From UBA7957 sp965222695 (GTDB lineage: Bacteria > Pseudomonadota > Gammaproteobacteria > Granulosicoccales > Granulosicoccaceae): DNA of 64,000 nucleotides. Location of the stretch: contig OZ244967.1 in NCBI GenBank assembly GCA_965222695.1, positions 4,960,001 to 5,024,000 on the forward strand. Reading direction: 5' to 3'. The notes beneath the pieces were generated by a model that saw only the letters and a program-made list of their open reading frames with translations, was not told the DNA's origin and did no database searches. The translations under genes and the position numbers were made by a program. Every line of letters begins with the position of its first letter. Position 1 is the stretch's first letter. Of the stretch, positions 56,765 to 64,000 are shown piece after piece.

Positions 56765-57742
56765 GCAAGGCTCATCCAGCGCCGCCCTCTGCTCTCTGAG
56801 GGCAAGAATGTGTTCATCCCAAAACCGGGAGCTGGCAAACCAGGGGAATGCTTGTTTAAATGCGTTATCCTCCCAGCGCCGCGCCAACCACGCAGCGTAG
56901 TGGATTTGCCTCAGCGCCCGGAGGGGCTCTACTAGCGACAGTTCTCTGGTATTGAATTCTCTAAATTCTTCATAGCCGCTGAGCAGGTCGCCAAGCCTTG
57001 CGTTGCGATAATCACGATTGCCCGATAGAAACATCCAGATGTCCTGAATCGAGGGTCCCATGCAACAATCATCCAGATCGACGATATTGGGTATGTCATT
57101 GCGCCACAGTAAATTCCCCGGATGAAAGTCGCCGTGAATGCGAATTGTCGCCACGCGGCCGACACTTTCGAACCGGGCACGGATGGTCGTGAGAAGGTCC
57201 TTACTGATCGCTCTATAGCTATCCTTCAACTCATCCGGGATATGGCCGCTTTGCAGCAGAAACTCGACGGATTCTACGCCCAGGCGTTCAAGACTCAACC
57301 TGGGCCGGTGGTCGAATGGCCTTATTTGCCCCACCAGATGCAATCGTGCGATAAATCTTCCGATGATCTCAAGTTGGCCGGAGTTGTCCAGCTCCGGCGC
57401 CCTGCCACCGCGCATTGGATATAATGCAAATCGATAGGGGCCATAAAAATGCAGAGTTTTGTCTTCCCCATCGATAAGCGGAGCAATAACCGGCAATTCG
57501 CCGGCGGCAAGCTCCTGACTGAACCTGTGGTCTTCGACAATTTCAGCATCTGTCCAACGGGCCGGGCGGTAAAATTTGGCGACTATAGGATCCGCGTTTT
57601 CCAGCCCGATTCTGTAAACACGGTTTTCGTAGCTGTTGAGCGCAAATATACGTCCATCGGTTTCACGCCCGGTGGACTCGACCGCGTCGAGAATAGCGTC
57701 CGGATGGAGTTTCACAAAGGCACTTTGGGTATAGTTCCGCAA
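56753..57742 (-). CDS. srkA: SrkA/RdoA-type stress-response protein kinase
   Basis: This 329-residue choline-kinase-fold protein matches SrkA (YihE/RdoA), a Ser/Thr kinase linked to envelope stress and cell survival in E. coli. It shows IFALNSYENRVYRIGLE, FARRYFY-like substrate regions and the kinase core RIHGDFHPGNLLWRND, then IVDLDDCCMGPSIQDIW. Length is typical. The neighbour dsbA of E. coli is absent here. It is transcribed from the gene-poor region upstream of accB. Confidence 0.92.
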   Translation of the reverse strand: MRNYTQSAFVKLHPDAILDAVESTGRETDGRIFALNSYENRVYRIGLENADPIVAKFYRPARWTDAEIVEDHRFSQELAAGELPVIAPLIDGEDKTLHFYGPYRFALYPMRGGRAPELDNSGQLEIIGRFIARLHLVGQIRPFDHRPRLSLERLGVESVEFLLQSGHIPDELKDSYRAISKDLLTTIRARFESVGRVATIRIHGDFHPGNLLWRNDIPNIVDLDDCCMGPSIQDIWMFLSGNRDYRNARLGDLLSGYEEFREFNTRELSLVEPLRALRQIHYAAWLARRWEDNAFKQAFPWFASSRFWDEHILALREQRAALDEPCLSW

Positions 57743-58557
57743 CTTCGGGTTCCTTTCAATGTGTTAAAACATGTTGCTAATTGCGCTAAATTTCGCTAAA
57801 AAGCAGAGAATTCTTGGACATATTGCCAGAAATCAATCACAATAGGCTATGCGAGGATTTACTGCAATTTTTATATTTTTTACGGACTTATGTTCAGGTA
57901 CTCCACCCGGCGTTGCGCTGGCTTGACGTAGAACCACTGTGCCTGCACCAGTGCACCTAGTTCTGCCTGGGCTGCTTGCCACTCGAGTCTGACTTTTAGG
58001 GTTGTCGATGTACTAGTGCTTGCGAAGAATCGTGCGCAGACATTTTCAACGGAATATTGATATTCCGAATTGCCAGTAGATCTGAAAACTACCTGCTCGG
58101 TTGCTGAGAGAAACTCAAGAGGATTCGGGTATTAATTCTCACTGCAACCGAAAAAAGGTGGTGCCTCCGGTCGACGTGAACGTTCGGCTTAAATATGCAT
58201 AGGTGTGCGCCGTTTGTCTCAGGCTGGGCGGGCATCTGATCACCGTATTCAGCGCAGTGATTGGGCTGTTGAAGATGGGTCAAACCGGTACTCTTGCCGG
58301 TAAAAGTGGTGTAATCATCGACTCACCTCGACAAAGCGCCGTTGTCGCTGCTGCAAAGAATTTCTTTTAAGTGGGTCGGTAACAGATTCTGTTCCGGTCA
58401 CTGCCTTGTTTACCGGATGTTAGAGGTAAACCAAAAATTGTAATCCGGCAGGCTTGAATCACATATTGTGTCATTCCACGCGGGCGTGTTTTCCGTGTCG
58501 GCCTGCCGTACAGCTCGGCTGAGAGCGACCGTTTTAACTGATTATTTGGAAATACTA
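57743..58557. other. Gene-poor region between srkA and accB
   Basis: About 815 bases with no intact gene. The accBC promoter and leader must lie here, but no clear -35/-10 pair or hairpin was recognised. On the minus strand, 57880-58131 has an open frame without a start codon (see the pseudogene entry). The aroQ gene that often precedes accB is absent. Confidence 0.5.
57880..58131 (-). pseudogene. Possible gene remnant (no start codon)
   Basis: An open minus-strand frame of 83 codons ends at TAA (57880-57882) and encodes a protein-like C-terminus (segment TLKVRLEWQAAQAELGALVQ, then AQWFYVKPAQRRVEYLN). It has no start codon and begins after a stop at 58132-58134. A separate frame (58089-58283) overlaps it and could be the upstream part after a frameshift. 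I do not recognise the family, and it may be chance. Confidence 0.3.
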
Positions 58558-59022
58558 ATGGATATCAGAAAAGTCAAGAAACTCATAGAACTGCTGGAGG
58601 AGTCAGCGGTTTCTGAAATTGAAATAAAGGAAGGAGATGATTCAGTCAGAATCAGCAGAGGCATCAGCGGGGCGGTTTCGCCAGTGCTTTCTATGGCCCC
58701 CGCTCAGGTGCCGCCTGTTGCAGTGCCTCAAGCTGCTGTGGCACCCGGTTCGTCGGTGTCGGATATTGAAGTATCCGAGCAGCCTGATGGCACCATGGTT
58801 GAATCTCCCATGGTGGGTACTTTTTATCGCTCATCCTCTCCGGGGGCCAAGCCTTTCGTGGAGGTGGGCCAGTCAGTCAAAGAAGGGGATACGCTTTGTA
58901 TTATTGAGGCAATGAAAATTCTCAATCAAATCGAAGCTGAAGCGTCGGGAACAATACGTGCCGTGCTTGTGGAAAATGGCCAGCCGGTGGAATACGGCGA
59001 ACCCTTGTTTATTATTGAGTGA
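58558..59022 (+). CDS. accB: Biotin carboxyl carrier protein of acetyl-CoA carboxylase
   Basis: AccB (154 aa) carries the carboxylated biotin between AccC and the transferase. The biotinylated Lys120 is in the EAMKI motif (IIEAMKILNQIEAE). The N-terminal MDIRKVKKLIELLEES, an Ala/Pro-rich linker and the lipoyl-like fold SPMVGTFYRSSSPGAKPFVEVG are standard. The ATG at 58558 is the family start (frame open from 58468). It ends just before accC. Confidence 0.97.
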   Translation: MDIRKVKKLIELLEESAVSEIEIKEGDDSVRISRGISGAVSPVLSMAPAQVPPVAVPQAAVAPGSSVSDIEVSEQPDGTMVESPMVGTFYRSSSPGAKPFVEVGQSVKEGDTLCIIEAMKILNQIEAEASGTIRAVLVENGQPVEYGEPLFIIE

Positions 59023-59042
59023 GCGGGCTATCAGGCGAAGTT

Positions 59043-60383
59043 ATGTTGGAAAAAGTGCTTATTGCCAATCGTGGTGAGATCGCGCTGCGAATTATGCGTT
59101 GTTGCCGTGATCTGGGTATAGAAACAGTCGCAGTCTACTCTACTGCCGACAGGGATTTGAAGCATGTCAGGCTTGCAGATGAGGCGGTATGCATAGGCCC
59201 GCCACCCTCAAGTGACAGCTATTTGAATGTGCCGGCTATCATAAGTGCAGCTGAAATTACAAGTGCCGATGCGATTCATCCCGGTTACGGCTTTTTGGCC
59301 GAGAATGCCGATTTTGCCGAGCGCGTGGAATCCAGTGGATTTGTCTTTATCGGCCCCACGCCGCACGTGATTCGGACCATGGGTGATAAGGTAAGTGCTA
59401 TCCGCGAGATGCGTGAAGCCGGTGTGCCCTGCGTCCCCGGATCGGACGGGCCATTGGGAAAAGACCCGATACATAATCGTCAGTTAGCCAAAGATATAGC
59501 TTATCCGATTATCATTAAAGCGGCAGGTGGCGGTGGTGGTCGCGGTATGAGAGTCGTTCATCGGGATGAGGACTTGATCGAGTCGATAGAAATGACTCAA
59601 GCCGAAGCATCAGCCGCATTTGGAAATAGCACAGTATATATGGAGAAATACCTGGAGAAGCCACGCCACATTGAATTTCAGGTTCTTGCCGATGAGCATG
59701 GGAATGCGGTTCATCTAGGGGAACGGGACTGCTCAATGCAACGCCGACACCAGAAAGTGGTGGAAGAAGCGCCCGCCCCAGGCATCAGCGAGGAACTGCG
59801 TAATCATATCGGCGCCCGGTGCGTAGAAGCCTGCAAACAGATCGGTTACAGAGGGGCCGGCACTTTTGAGTTTCTCTTTGAAAACGGTGAATTTTATTTT
59901 ATCGAAATGAATACAAGAGTGCAGGTGGAGCATCCCGTTACCGAAATGATTACAGGTATAGATATCATCAAAGCTCAACTGGCCGTTGCCGCGGGTCAGG
60001 CACTGCCATACCGGCAGGAAGATATACGCATTAAGGGTCATGCCTTCGAGTGCCGGATTAATGCCGAGGATCCGGAAAACTTTTTGCCCAATCCCGGGAC
60101 CATTAAGCAATATCATCCTCCCGGCGGGCTCGGCGTACGCGTGGACTCTCACGTCTACAACGGCTATTCTGTTCCACCCTATTACGATTCGATGATCGGC
60201 AAGCTCATCGTTTACGGCAACAGCCGAGAATCCGCCGCAGCCCGTATGCGGGGTGCCTTGAGTGAGATTTTTGTCGATGGCATAAAAACCAATATACCCC
60301 TGCACCGGGATATATTTACCGATGAAAATTTTATGAGCGGAGGCACGGATATACACTATCTTGAGAAAAAACTGGGCCTGTAG
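59043..60383 (+). CDS. accC: Biotin carboxylase of acetyl-CoA carboxylase
   Basis: AccC (446 aa) carboxylates biotin on AccB using ATP and bicarbonate. The N-terminus MLEKVLIANRGEIALRIMR is standard. The ATP-grasp glycine-rich loop IKAAGGGGGRGMRVV, the catalytic EMNTRVQVEHPVTEM and AFECRINAEDP are present. The ATG at 59043 fits the family; a GTG at 59019 overlaps the accB stop. Together with accB it makes malonyl-CoA precursor for fatty acids. Confidence 0.97.
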   Translation: MLEKVLIANRGEIALRIMRCCRDLGIETVAVYSTADRDLKHVRLADEAVCIGPPPSSDSYLNVPAIISAAEITSADAIHPGYGFLAENADFAERVESSGFVFIGPTPHVIRTMGDKVSAIREMREAGVPCVPGSDGPLGKDPIHNRQLAKDIAYPIIIKAAGGGGGRGMRVVHRDEDLIESIEMTQAEASAAFGNSTVYMEKYLEKPRHIEFQVLADEHGNAVHLGERDCSMQRRHQKVVEEAPAPGISEELRNHIGARCVEACKQIGYRGAGTFEFLFENGEFYFIEMNTRVQVEHPVTEMITGIDIIKAQLAVAAGQALPYRQEDIRIKGHAFECRINAEDPENFLPNPGTIKQYHPPGGLGVRVDSHVYNGYSVPPYYDSMIGKLIVYGNSRESAAARMRGALSEIFVDGIKTNIPLHRDIFTDENFMSGGTDIHYLEKKLGL

Positions 60384-60395
60384 GGCGGGGCCGGT

Positions 60396-61292
60396 ATGAC
60401 ACAAAGCTCCGCACTTCCGTGGCCACAGCTCAGATTATCGGTGCCGAAAGAGCGGATCGAAGAAACCGAGCAGGCATTGCTGCACGCCGGTGCCTTGTCC
60501 TTAACTTATTTGGATCAAAATGATCAAGCCGTTCTCGAACCGGCGCCCGGTGAAGTCCGATTATGGGATGAACTGCAACTGATAGCGCTGTTTTCGCAGC
60601 AGCGGACGCCTTCAGAAATATCTCGGTCGGTTTGTGAAATCCTGGGTGTGCGAAGCCTGCCCGCAGATAGTTTCAGCCTGTTGCCGGATCAACAGTGGGA
60701 AAGGGCCTGGATGGATCGGTTCCGGCCAATGAGATTTGGCCGGGATTTGTGGGTGTGTCCCTCACACTGCGAACCCGAAAACAAGTCAGCAGTGAATTTG
60801 TGGCTGGATCCAGGGCTTGCATTTGGAACAGGGACACACGCGACTACGGCTCTGTGTCTTGAGTGGCTTGATCGCAACCGTCCCGAGAACCGGACTTTGC
60901 TGGATTATGGCTGCGGCTCCGGTGTTTTGGCGATTGCTGCACTGTTGCTGGGCGCAGTAACAGCAACCGCTACTGACATTGATCCACAGGCTCTGGAGTC
61001 GAGCCGGAATAACGCCGAACTTAACCGTGTCGGACACAGTTTGGAACTCTTGGTGCCTGAAGATTTGACGGACCGCCGCTATGATATATTGATCGCTAAC
61101 ATATTGTTTGGACCGCTTTGCGAGTTGAAGAGTAGATTCGCTGAGTTTTTACCGTCAGGTGCTACTATTGTCATGTCAGGAATACTAAAAGAACAAGTTC
61201 CTGAGATACAGGAGAATTACGCCAGTCATTTCGAATTGGATTCCATTGGTATCAAGGATGGCTGGGCCAGAGTTTCGGGGATGCGATATTAA
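60396..61292 (+). CDS. prmA: Ribosomal protein L11 methyltransferase
   Basis: PrmA (298 aa) trimethylates ribosomal protein L11. The N-terminal L11-binding domain (PWPQLRLSVPKERIEETEQALLHAGALSLTYLD) is followed by the AdoMet fold, with the motif LDYGCGSGVLAIAALLLGA, then ATDIDPQALESSRNNAELN and the NILFGPL motif. GGGCGGGG precedes the ATG. The accC-prmA-DUF3426-dusB-fis order is as in Pseudomonas. Confidence 0.96.
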   Translation: MTQSSALPWPQLRLSVPKERIEETEQALLHAGALSLTYLDQNDQAVLEPAPGEVRLWDELQLIALFSQQRTPSEISRSVCEILGVRSLPADSFSLLPDQQWERAWMDRFRPMRFGRDLWVCPSHCEPENKSAVNLWLDPGLAFGTGTHATTALCLEWLDRNRPENRTLLDYGCGSGVLAIAALLLGAVTATATDIDPQALESSRNNAELNRVGHSLELLVPEDLTDRRYDILIANILFGPLCELKSRFAEFLPSGATIVMSGILKEQVPEIQENYASHFELDSIGIKDGWARVSGMRY

Positions 61293-61334
61293 TGAGAATC
61301 TGCGTTGAATAATTGACGGTAAATCTGCGTTACG

Positions 61335-62522
61335 ATGGAAACCTTGCAATCAAGCGGTAATGTGCAGACTCGATGTCCAAACTGCCAGACCGTATTTGAA
61401 ATCGGAAATGAAATCATCGGTGGTGGAGACCCGAGGGTACGTTGCGGTGAATGCTATACCATCTTTGATTCACACGAAAACCTGTTGATCAGTTCATTAT
61501 CGGATGATCTGTTGATCGAGCAGGAGGATTCCGAAGACAATTCAATCATGGGCTTTGAACCCGGTGCAGAGCTGGATCTGCAAAATGACAAATTGTTTTT
61601 TGAACCGGATGAAACCGAAGACGAAATACAATCATTTTCCGATGTGGATTTATTTTCCGATCATACCGATTTGCCGGAAGTGGAATATTTGACTGACGGC
61701 GAGGAAATTCCCGAACTCGATTTCAATTCAATCGATTCAGAAGACGACCAGTTCGATGGCACTTTATTCGACGATGTCAGTCTGGAGGACGATGAGCCGC
61801 TGGAAGATGTCATCGCCAGCAAAAGCCAATGGGAAACACCGGTCCAGGATGATGCCCCCGTAAATAGCGAAAAAGCACTCCTTGAAGTTACGGAGCCGCA
61901 GGAGCAGGTTTGGAACGAAGTTTCTCCGAGCGAAGTTCCGGAGGCGGACAATGTTCAACAGGAGCAGGCCGATGACTACCATGAAGTCTTTACCGGCCCA
62001 CCGGATAAAGAACCTTCGATTTATACCGATCCTCAGCCCCGGGTCGAGAAAAGCCGGTGGCTGAGCCGCTCGATTATGGTACTGGTGTTGATCACGGGTT
62101 TAGGCGGCCTGTATGCATACCTGAACCGCAATCAAACACAGGTACCGGCCGCTGTGCAGCCGGCTGTGGATGTCTTTTGCCGGATATTCCCATGCAAGGC
62201 TGAGTCTGCAGCGCATCCGGATATGCTCCATGTTGTGCGGCGGCACGTGTATTCTCATCCGAAAGTTGAACAGGCTTTGGTGATTAATATCGTGTTCCGC
62301 AATGATGCTTCTGCGGCTCAGCCCTATCCGGTGTTGGCAATCAGCATGTCCGATAGACGTGGAGATCCTGTGGCGCAGCGAGACTTTTTGCCCTATGAAT
62401 ATTTGAAGTTGACACCGGTATCGGAGATTCCGAAAATCCGATCCGGCCAGATTGTAGACATCAGCCTTGAGGTCAGTGATCCCGGCGAAAACGCGAAGTC
62501 ATTCGAATTGGAGTTTAAGTAA
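61335..62522 (+). CDS. DUF3426 zinc-ribbon membrane protein
   Basis: This 395-residue protein opens with an MJ0042-type zinc ribbon (TRCPNCQTVFEI, then RVRCGECYTIFDS, two CxxC pairs). A long acidic low-complexity stretch follows, then one membrane segment (SRSIMVLVLITGLGGLYAYL near residue 245) and the periplasmic-type DUF3426 domain (AHPDMLHVVRRHVYSHPKVEQALVI). The function is unknown; zinc-ribbon plus membrane domain suggests a redox or metal-linked sensor, which is inference. Confidence 0.9.
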   Translation: METLQSSGNVQTRCPNCQTVFEIGNEIIGGGDPRVRCGECYTIFDSHENLLISSLSDDLLIEQEDSEDNSIMGFEPGAELDLQNDKLFFEPDETEDEIQSFSDVDLFSDHTDLPEVEYLTDGEEIPELDFNSIDSEDDQFDGTLFDDVSLEDDEPLEDVIASKSQWETPVQDDAPVNSEKALLEVTEPQEQVWNEVSPSEVPEADNVQQEQADDYHEVFTGPPDKEPSIYTDPQPRVEKSRWLSRSIMVLVLITGLGGLYAYLNRNQTQVPAAVQPAVDVFCRIFPCKAESAAHPDMLHVVRRHVYSHPKVEQALVINIVFRNDASAAQPYPVLAISMSDRRGDPVAQRDFLPYEYLKLTPVSEIPKIRSGQIVDISLEVSDPGENAKSFELEFK

Positions 62523-62681
62523 ACCTGCGTCTGATTGACAGATTCAGACTGCGGATCAGGCACTCCGACGTACAGCATTACCGATGTGGTAGCCACCATA
62601 CCTACAATAAACCGCTAAATAGCCTTTATATATAAGCCGAAAGCCGTTATTATCCCATGCCCCCAAGGGATTTAACGCGGC

Positions 62682-63716
62682 ATGAATATCGGCGAATTTC
62701 AATTATCTTCTCCGGTCTTACTGGCGCCCATGGCAGGCGTCACCGACCCGGCGTTCAGATCTATTTGCTTTGAGAACGGGGCAGGTCTGACAGTATCGGA
62801 AATGATATCAGCGGATACGTCGCTTTATGCCAGCAACAAAACACAGAGCAGATGTTTTCGGTCCAATGACTACTCAGGCCCTCATTCGATTCAGATTGTA
62901 GGCACGGATCCCGATCAGATTGCACAGGCAGCGATTTACAACGTCAAATTGGGTGCGGACATTATCGATATCAATATGGGCTGCCCGGCAAAGAAGGTAT
63001 GTCGCAAACTGGCAGGCTCCGCTTTACTCGCCAATCCGGCATTGGTGAAAAAAATCATTGCCCGTACGGTGCAGGCCGTTGATGTTCCGGTGACTTTGAA
63101 GATACGCACCGGTATAGACCGGAACCGGCGTAATGGTGTGGAAATCGCAAAAATTGCGGAGCGCGAAGGAATACGGGCCATAGCTGTTCACGGTCGCACG
63201 AGAGCGGATAAATACACTGGCCGGGCCGAGTACGATACGATCAGGGACATCAAGCAGTCGGTATCCATACCGGTCATAGCCAACGGTGATATTAAAAACA
63301 GTGCTGACGCTGAATATGTACTTGATTATACAGGTGCGGATGCGGTGATGATTGGCAGAGCCGCTCAGGGTAATCCATGGATATTCCGTGAAATCTCGAC
63401 TTACCTCTGTAACGGTACGGCCTCGAAAAAGCCGACTGCGGAAGAAAAGTACAAAGTTTTGATCAAGCACTTGCGTGGACTCTATTTTATCCACGGAGAA
63501 TGCAGAGGCGTTAAAATTGCCCGAAAACACATAGCTTGGTATTGCAGGGATCAGCACGGAGCCGCCGAATTCAGACGACGGATTAATCACGTCGAAACCA
63601 AGGCGGAACAATTAGAATTGGTGGATCACTTTTTCTCAGGGTATTTCGAATGCATTTACTCGTCAGTAAACTCTACAACGCCGGCAACACGGGTGCGGGA
63701 TGCCGTTTTATGCTAG
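62682..63716 (+). CDS. dusB: tRNA-dihydrouridine synthase B
   Basis: DusB (344 aa) reduces uridine in tRNA with FMN. It shows LAPMAGVTDPAFRSICFENG, the catalytic Cys in INMGCPAKKVCRKLAGSALL, LKIRTGIDRNRRNGVEIAK and the FMN site VIANGDIKNSADAEYVLDYTGADAVMIGRAAQGNPWIF. The C-terminal helical domain (ARKHIAWYC) matches the DusB subfamily. dusB lies upstream of fis as in most gammaproteobacteria, and the fis start overlaps its stop. Confidence 0.96.
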   Translation: MNIGEFQLSSPVLLAPMAGVTDPAFRSICFENGAGLTVSEMISADTSLYASNKTQSRCFRSNDYSGPHSIQIVGTDPDQIAQAAIYNVKLGADIIDINMGCPAKKVCRKLAGSALLANPALVKKIIARTVQAVDVPVTLKIRTGIDRNRRNGVEIAKIAEREGIRAIAVHGRTRADKYTGRAEYDTIRDIKQSVSIPVIANGDIKNSADAEYVLDYTGADAVMIGRAAQGNPWIFREISTYLCNGTASKKPTAEEKYKVLIKHLRGLYFIHGECRGVKIARKHIAWYCRDQHGAAEFRRRINHVETKAEQLELVDHFFSGYFECIYSSVNSTTPATRVRDAVLC

Positions 63717-63961
63717 GCGATAACAAGACACCGGGACAGACAAAACTAAAACAATGTGTAAGCGATGAACTGGATAATTATTTCGCGACCCTGGATGACC
63801 AAACTCCCTGTAATCTCTATGAATTGGTCATGGGGCAGGCCGAAGAAGCGCTGATTCGCTATTTGATGAATCGTTTCAATAACAATCAAAGCCGTGTTGC
63901 GCAATATCTTGGAATAAATCGGGGAACTTTGCGTAAACGTTTGAAGGACTACGACATCTGA
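63710..63961 (+). CDS. fis: Fis, nucleoid-associated DNA-binding protein
   Basis: This 83-residue Fis is shorter than E. coli Fis (98 aa), with a reduced N-terminal region. The dimer region LVMGQAEEALIRYLMNRFNNNQ and the C-terminal helix-turn-helix SRVAQYLGINRGTLRKRLKDY are standard. Fis activates rRNA promoters and shapes the nucleoid. The ATG at 63710 overlaps the dusB stop, implying coupling; the frame is open from 63650, so a longer start cannot be excluded. Confidence 0.92.
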   Translation: MLGDNKTPGQTKLKQCVSDELDNYFATLDDQTPCNLYELVMGQAEEALIRYLMNRFNNNQSRVAQYLGINRGTLRKRLKDYDI

Positions 63962-64000
63962 TCATCGGGAGCCATCAGCCAGGATGGAATTTTTTTATCC

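Overview
The window is a chromosomal segment of a gammaproteobacterium. This rests on gene order and protein types. The runs pilU / pyrC'-pyrB-pyrR-ruvX-yqgE-tonB-gshB / pilGHIJ-chpA, erpA / anmK-M23 peptidase / tyrS / rrn, fabA-fabB and accB-accC-prmA-DUF3426-dusB-fis are arranged much as in Pseudomonas and its relatives. GC content looks moderate (about 50%) and I cannot name a genus. Almost all of the window is ordinary housekeeping sequence, coding on both strands.

Layout. 1-6.3 kb: the end of pilU, then a converging minus-strand operon from gshB through tonB, yqgE, ruvX, pyrR and pyrB to a non-catalytic dihydroorotase-like pyrC'. 6.5-15.3 kb: the Chp chemosensory system for type IV pili (pilG, pilH, pilI, pilJ, chpA), with no pilK or chpB. 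15.4-19.0 kb: a minus-strand trio of DUF211 protein, VIT1/CCC1-like membrane protein and Ca2+-type P-ATPase. 19.2-24.2 kb: a GntR-regulated NitT/TauT-type ABC importer with a divergent FAH-family hydrolase. 24.5-29.2 kb: a MarR/HpaR regulator divergent from the lower homoprotocatechuate pathway (hpaE, an FAH enzyme, hpaH, hpaI). 29.3-36.2 kb: a beta-propeller lipoprotein, erpA, anmK, an M23 peptidase and tyrS.

36.3-42.85 kb: a complete rRNA operon (two promoters, boxA, 16S, tRNA-Ile, tRNA-Ala, 23S, 5S, terminator). Its 23S gene is interrupted by a 706-nt group I intron carrying an intact LAGLIDADG homing-endonuclease gene. The intron lies exactly after the position equivalent to E. coli U1931, within the conserved I-CeuI-type target sequence. 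This is the most unusual thing in the window. The tRNA spacer also carries two long imperfect palindromes.

42.85-64 kb: dsbD (with a duplicated N-terminal domain), fxsA, CIRCE-controlled groESL, a GGDEF-EAL protein, nadA, a YidB/DUF937 protein, a DUF924 protein, a TauE/SafE permease, a DUF4197 lipoprotein, fabA-fabB, an srkA-type kinase, an 815-nt gene-poor stretch with a possible gene remnant, then accB-accC-prmA-DUF3426-dusB-fis. Two small MITE-like palindromes (near 50.55-50.63 kb and 53.33-53.38 kb) and a solo end (near 15.4 kb) indicate past transposon activity. No phage, CRISPR array or full-length insertion sequence was seen.
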